Shown: positions 63,235 to 64,000 of the stretch, in pieces
How positions within the stretch are numbered: position 1 is the stretch's first letter
Layout of the letters: every line of letters begins with the position of its first letter
Notes under the pieces: model-generated
The model's input: only the letters and a program-made list of their open reading frames with translations
Told to the model about the DNA's origin: nothing
Database searches by the model: none
NCBI GenBank assembly: GCA_003415625.1
Contig: PYIU01000006.1
Span: 2,852,001-2,916,000, forward strand
Length of the DNA: 64,000 nucleotides
Source of the DNA: Aquanectria penicillioides
Lineage: Eukaryota > Ascomycota > Sordariomycetes > Hypocreales > Nectriaceae
Direction of reading: 5' to 3'
Program-made: the position numbers and the translations under genes

Positions 63235-63596
63235 CAGAAGGAGACATATAAATCGCTTATAGCAAGCTACCTTCTTATTATATATTATAAATGCTCTTTA
63301 AAGAACTTAATTAAAATAAGTAAAATAATAATATATATAAAAGCTTTACTATTCTATACTATTATAAAGAAAAGAAATATAGTCAATAGATAAATCATTT
63401 AATAATCTCTTTTTTTCTCTTTTTTACCTTAAGTAATATTTACTATCTTTAGTAATAAAACTAAAGTATTTTAAATAGGTGTTTTTAGATCTCTATATTA
63501 AATGCCTTAAATATCTTTATTATTAAATTCTTCTTTATCTTTATATTATTTCTTATTATAATTAAATATTTTAATTATATTTTCTTAATTTATAGT
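63235..63596. other. Unassigned sequence after copia-3, possibly part of a decayed gene
   Basis: This starts at the copia-3 breakpoint (ACAGAAGGAGACATATAAATC). It is still A+T-rich but keeps more TG, CA and TC than the transposons (for example AGTCAATAGATAAATCATTT), so it is mutated differently. No repeat partner occurs in the window. The plus-strand frame of the following repeat array can be extended backwards by a few tens of codons, ending in N-Y-I-F-L-I-Y-S. Confidence 0.45.
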
Positions 63597-63887
63597 AAAT
63601 TAGGTTTTATTTATTATAGATTGTCTTTTATTAGCATTAAACTAATCTTAATTAATAGTTAATTAAGTCTTAATAAAAAAAATTTTATTTATACTAAAAG
63701 TAAATTAACTTCTATTAATAAATTAACTTTTACTTATAGTAAATTAGCTTTTAATAGAAATAGATCAGCTTTTAATAAAAATAAATTAAATTTCTATAAA
63801 AATAAATTAAGTTTTATTAATAGTAAATAAATTATTAATTAAAGTAAATTAAATATTATTAATAATAAACTAAAATTGCAATTATTT
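63597..63887 (+). repeat. In-frame 21 bp tandem array encoding ~14 seven-residue repeats
   Basis: Units start at 63597, 63618, 63639, 63660, 63681, 63702 (18 bp), then 63720, 63741, 63762, 63783, 63804, 63825, 63846 and 63867. Translated on the plus strand each unit is roughly [KR]-L-x-F-x-x-[NS], for example K-L-T-F-T-Y-S, K-L-A-F-N-R-N and K-L-N-F-Y-K-N. Three TAA codons occur where CAA (Gln) would fit. Unit length is exactly 21 bp in all but one case and the frame never shifts, which suggests a former protein repeat. The family is unknown. Confidence 0.7.
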
Positions 63888-64000
63888 AATAAAGACTTAA
63901 ATATAAAGCATATTTAAATATTATTTTTTACTAAAACAATTATTATAGTTAATATTATTTAATATATTAATAAAGTTAAATGCATTAATGCTATTTAATG
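63888..64000. other. Window end, A+T-rich, unassigned
   Basis: The reading frame of the heptad array runs on for a few codons (N-K-D-L-N-I-K-H-I) to a stop at about 63915. Nothing else is recognised. Whatever carries the array continues beyond the window. Confidence 0.4.

Noticed and set aside
1..64000. Mitochondrial or organellar origin because of the extreme A+T content.
   Set aside because: Nested nuclear-type LINE, copia, gypsy, Tc1 and pogo elements with RIP-type transitions are nuclear features, and no organellar gene or rRNA is present.

Overview
The window is gene-free, extremely A+T-rich DNA that looks like a repeat graveyard from a filamentous ascomycete (Pezizomycotina). I find no intact host gene, rRNA, tRNA or CRISPR array. 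It is a stack of transposable elements inserted into one another and destroyed mainly by C-to-T / G-to-A transitions that turn CpA/TpG into TpA, the signature of repeat-induced point mutation (RIP). Coding frames can still be followed by eye because stops sit where Gln or Trp codons would be, and because motif residues are altered in the way RIP predicts. The organism is inferred from this signature plus the element families: a Tad1-type LINE, Ty1/copia, Ty3/gypsy, Tc1/mariner and pogo/Fot1.

Layout. 1-22.5 kb: copies of one ~6.6 kb LINE. A (plus strand) enters from the left edge. B (minus) is split by full-length C (minus). A short 5'-truncated copy G (plus) and copy D (minus) follow. 22.7-50.8 kb: LINE E (plus), ~6.6 kb net, stretched to 28 kb by three insertion groups: copia-1 (25872-31377, duplicated target GCTAT); a gypsy element (32465-44936, target CTTAA), itself holding copia-2 (34664-40200, target ATATC) and, inside its 3' LTR, a Tc1/mariner element (43399-44786, target TA); and a small LTR-flanked TRIM-like element (46756-50216, target TTATT/TTGTT) whose left LTR was hit by a pogo element (46833-49670). 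51.2-57.8 kb: LINE F (minus). 57.8-60.1 kb: A+T-rich spacer, a 714 bp near-perfect palindrome, and LINE fragment H. 60.1-63.2 kb: 3'-truncated copia-3. 63.2-64 kb: a non-TE-like stretch with an in-frame 21 bp (7-residue) repeat array.

Relative ages follow from nesting: B before C; E before copia-1, gypsy and TRIM; gypsy before copia-2 and Tc1; TRIM before pogo. Tc1 and the right end of the TRIM/pogo complex keep much more G+C and CpG, so they are younger or escaped RIP. Nearly all CpA left in the mutated DNA is GpCpA, so this genome's RIP appears to spare C preceded by G.

Most short open frames are antisense shadows. In particular, a recurrent 72-codon frame lies opposite the LINE reverse transcriptase active-site motif. 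Element boundaries marked by target-site duplications are good to a few bases. Boundaries of decayed coding regions are approximate and come from aligning the copies to each other by eye.
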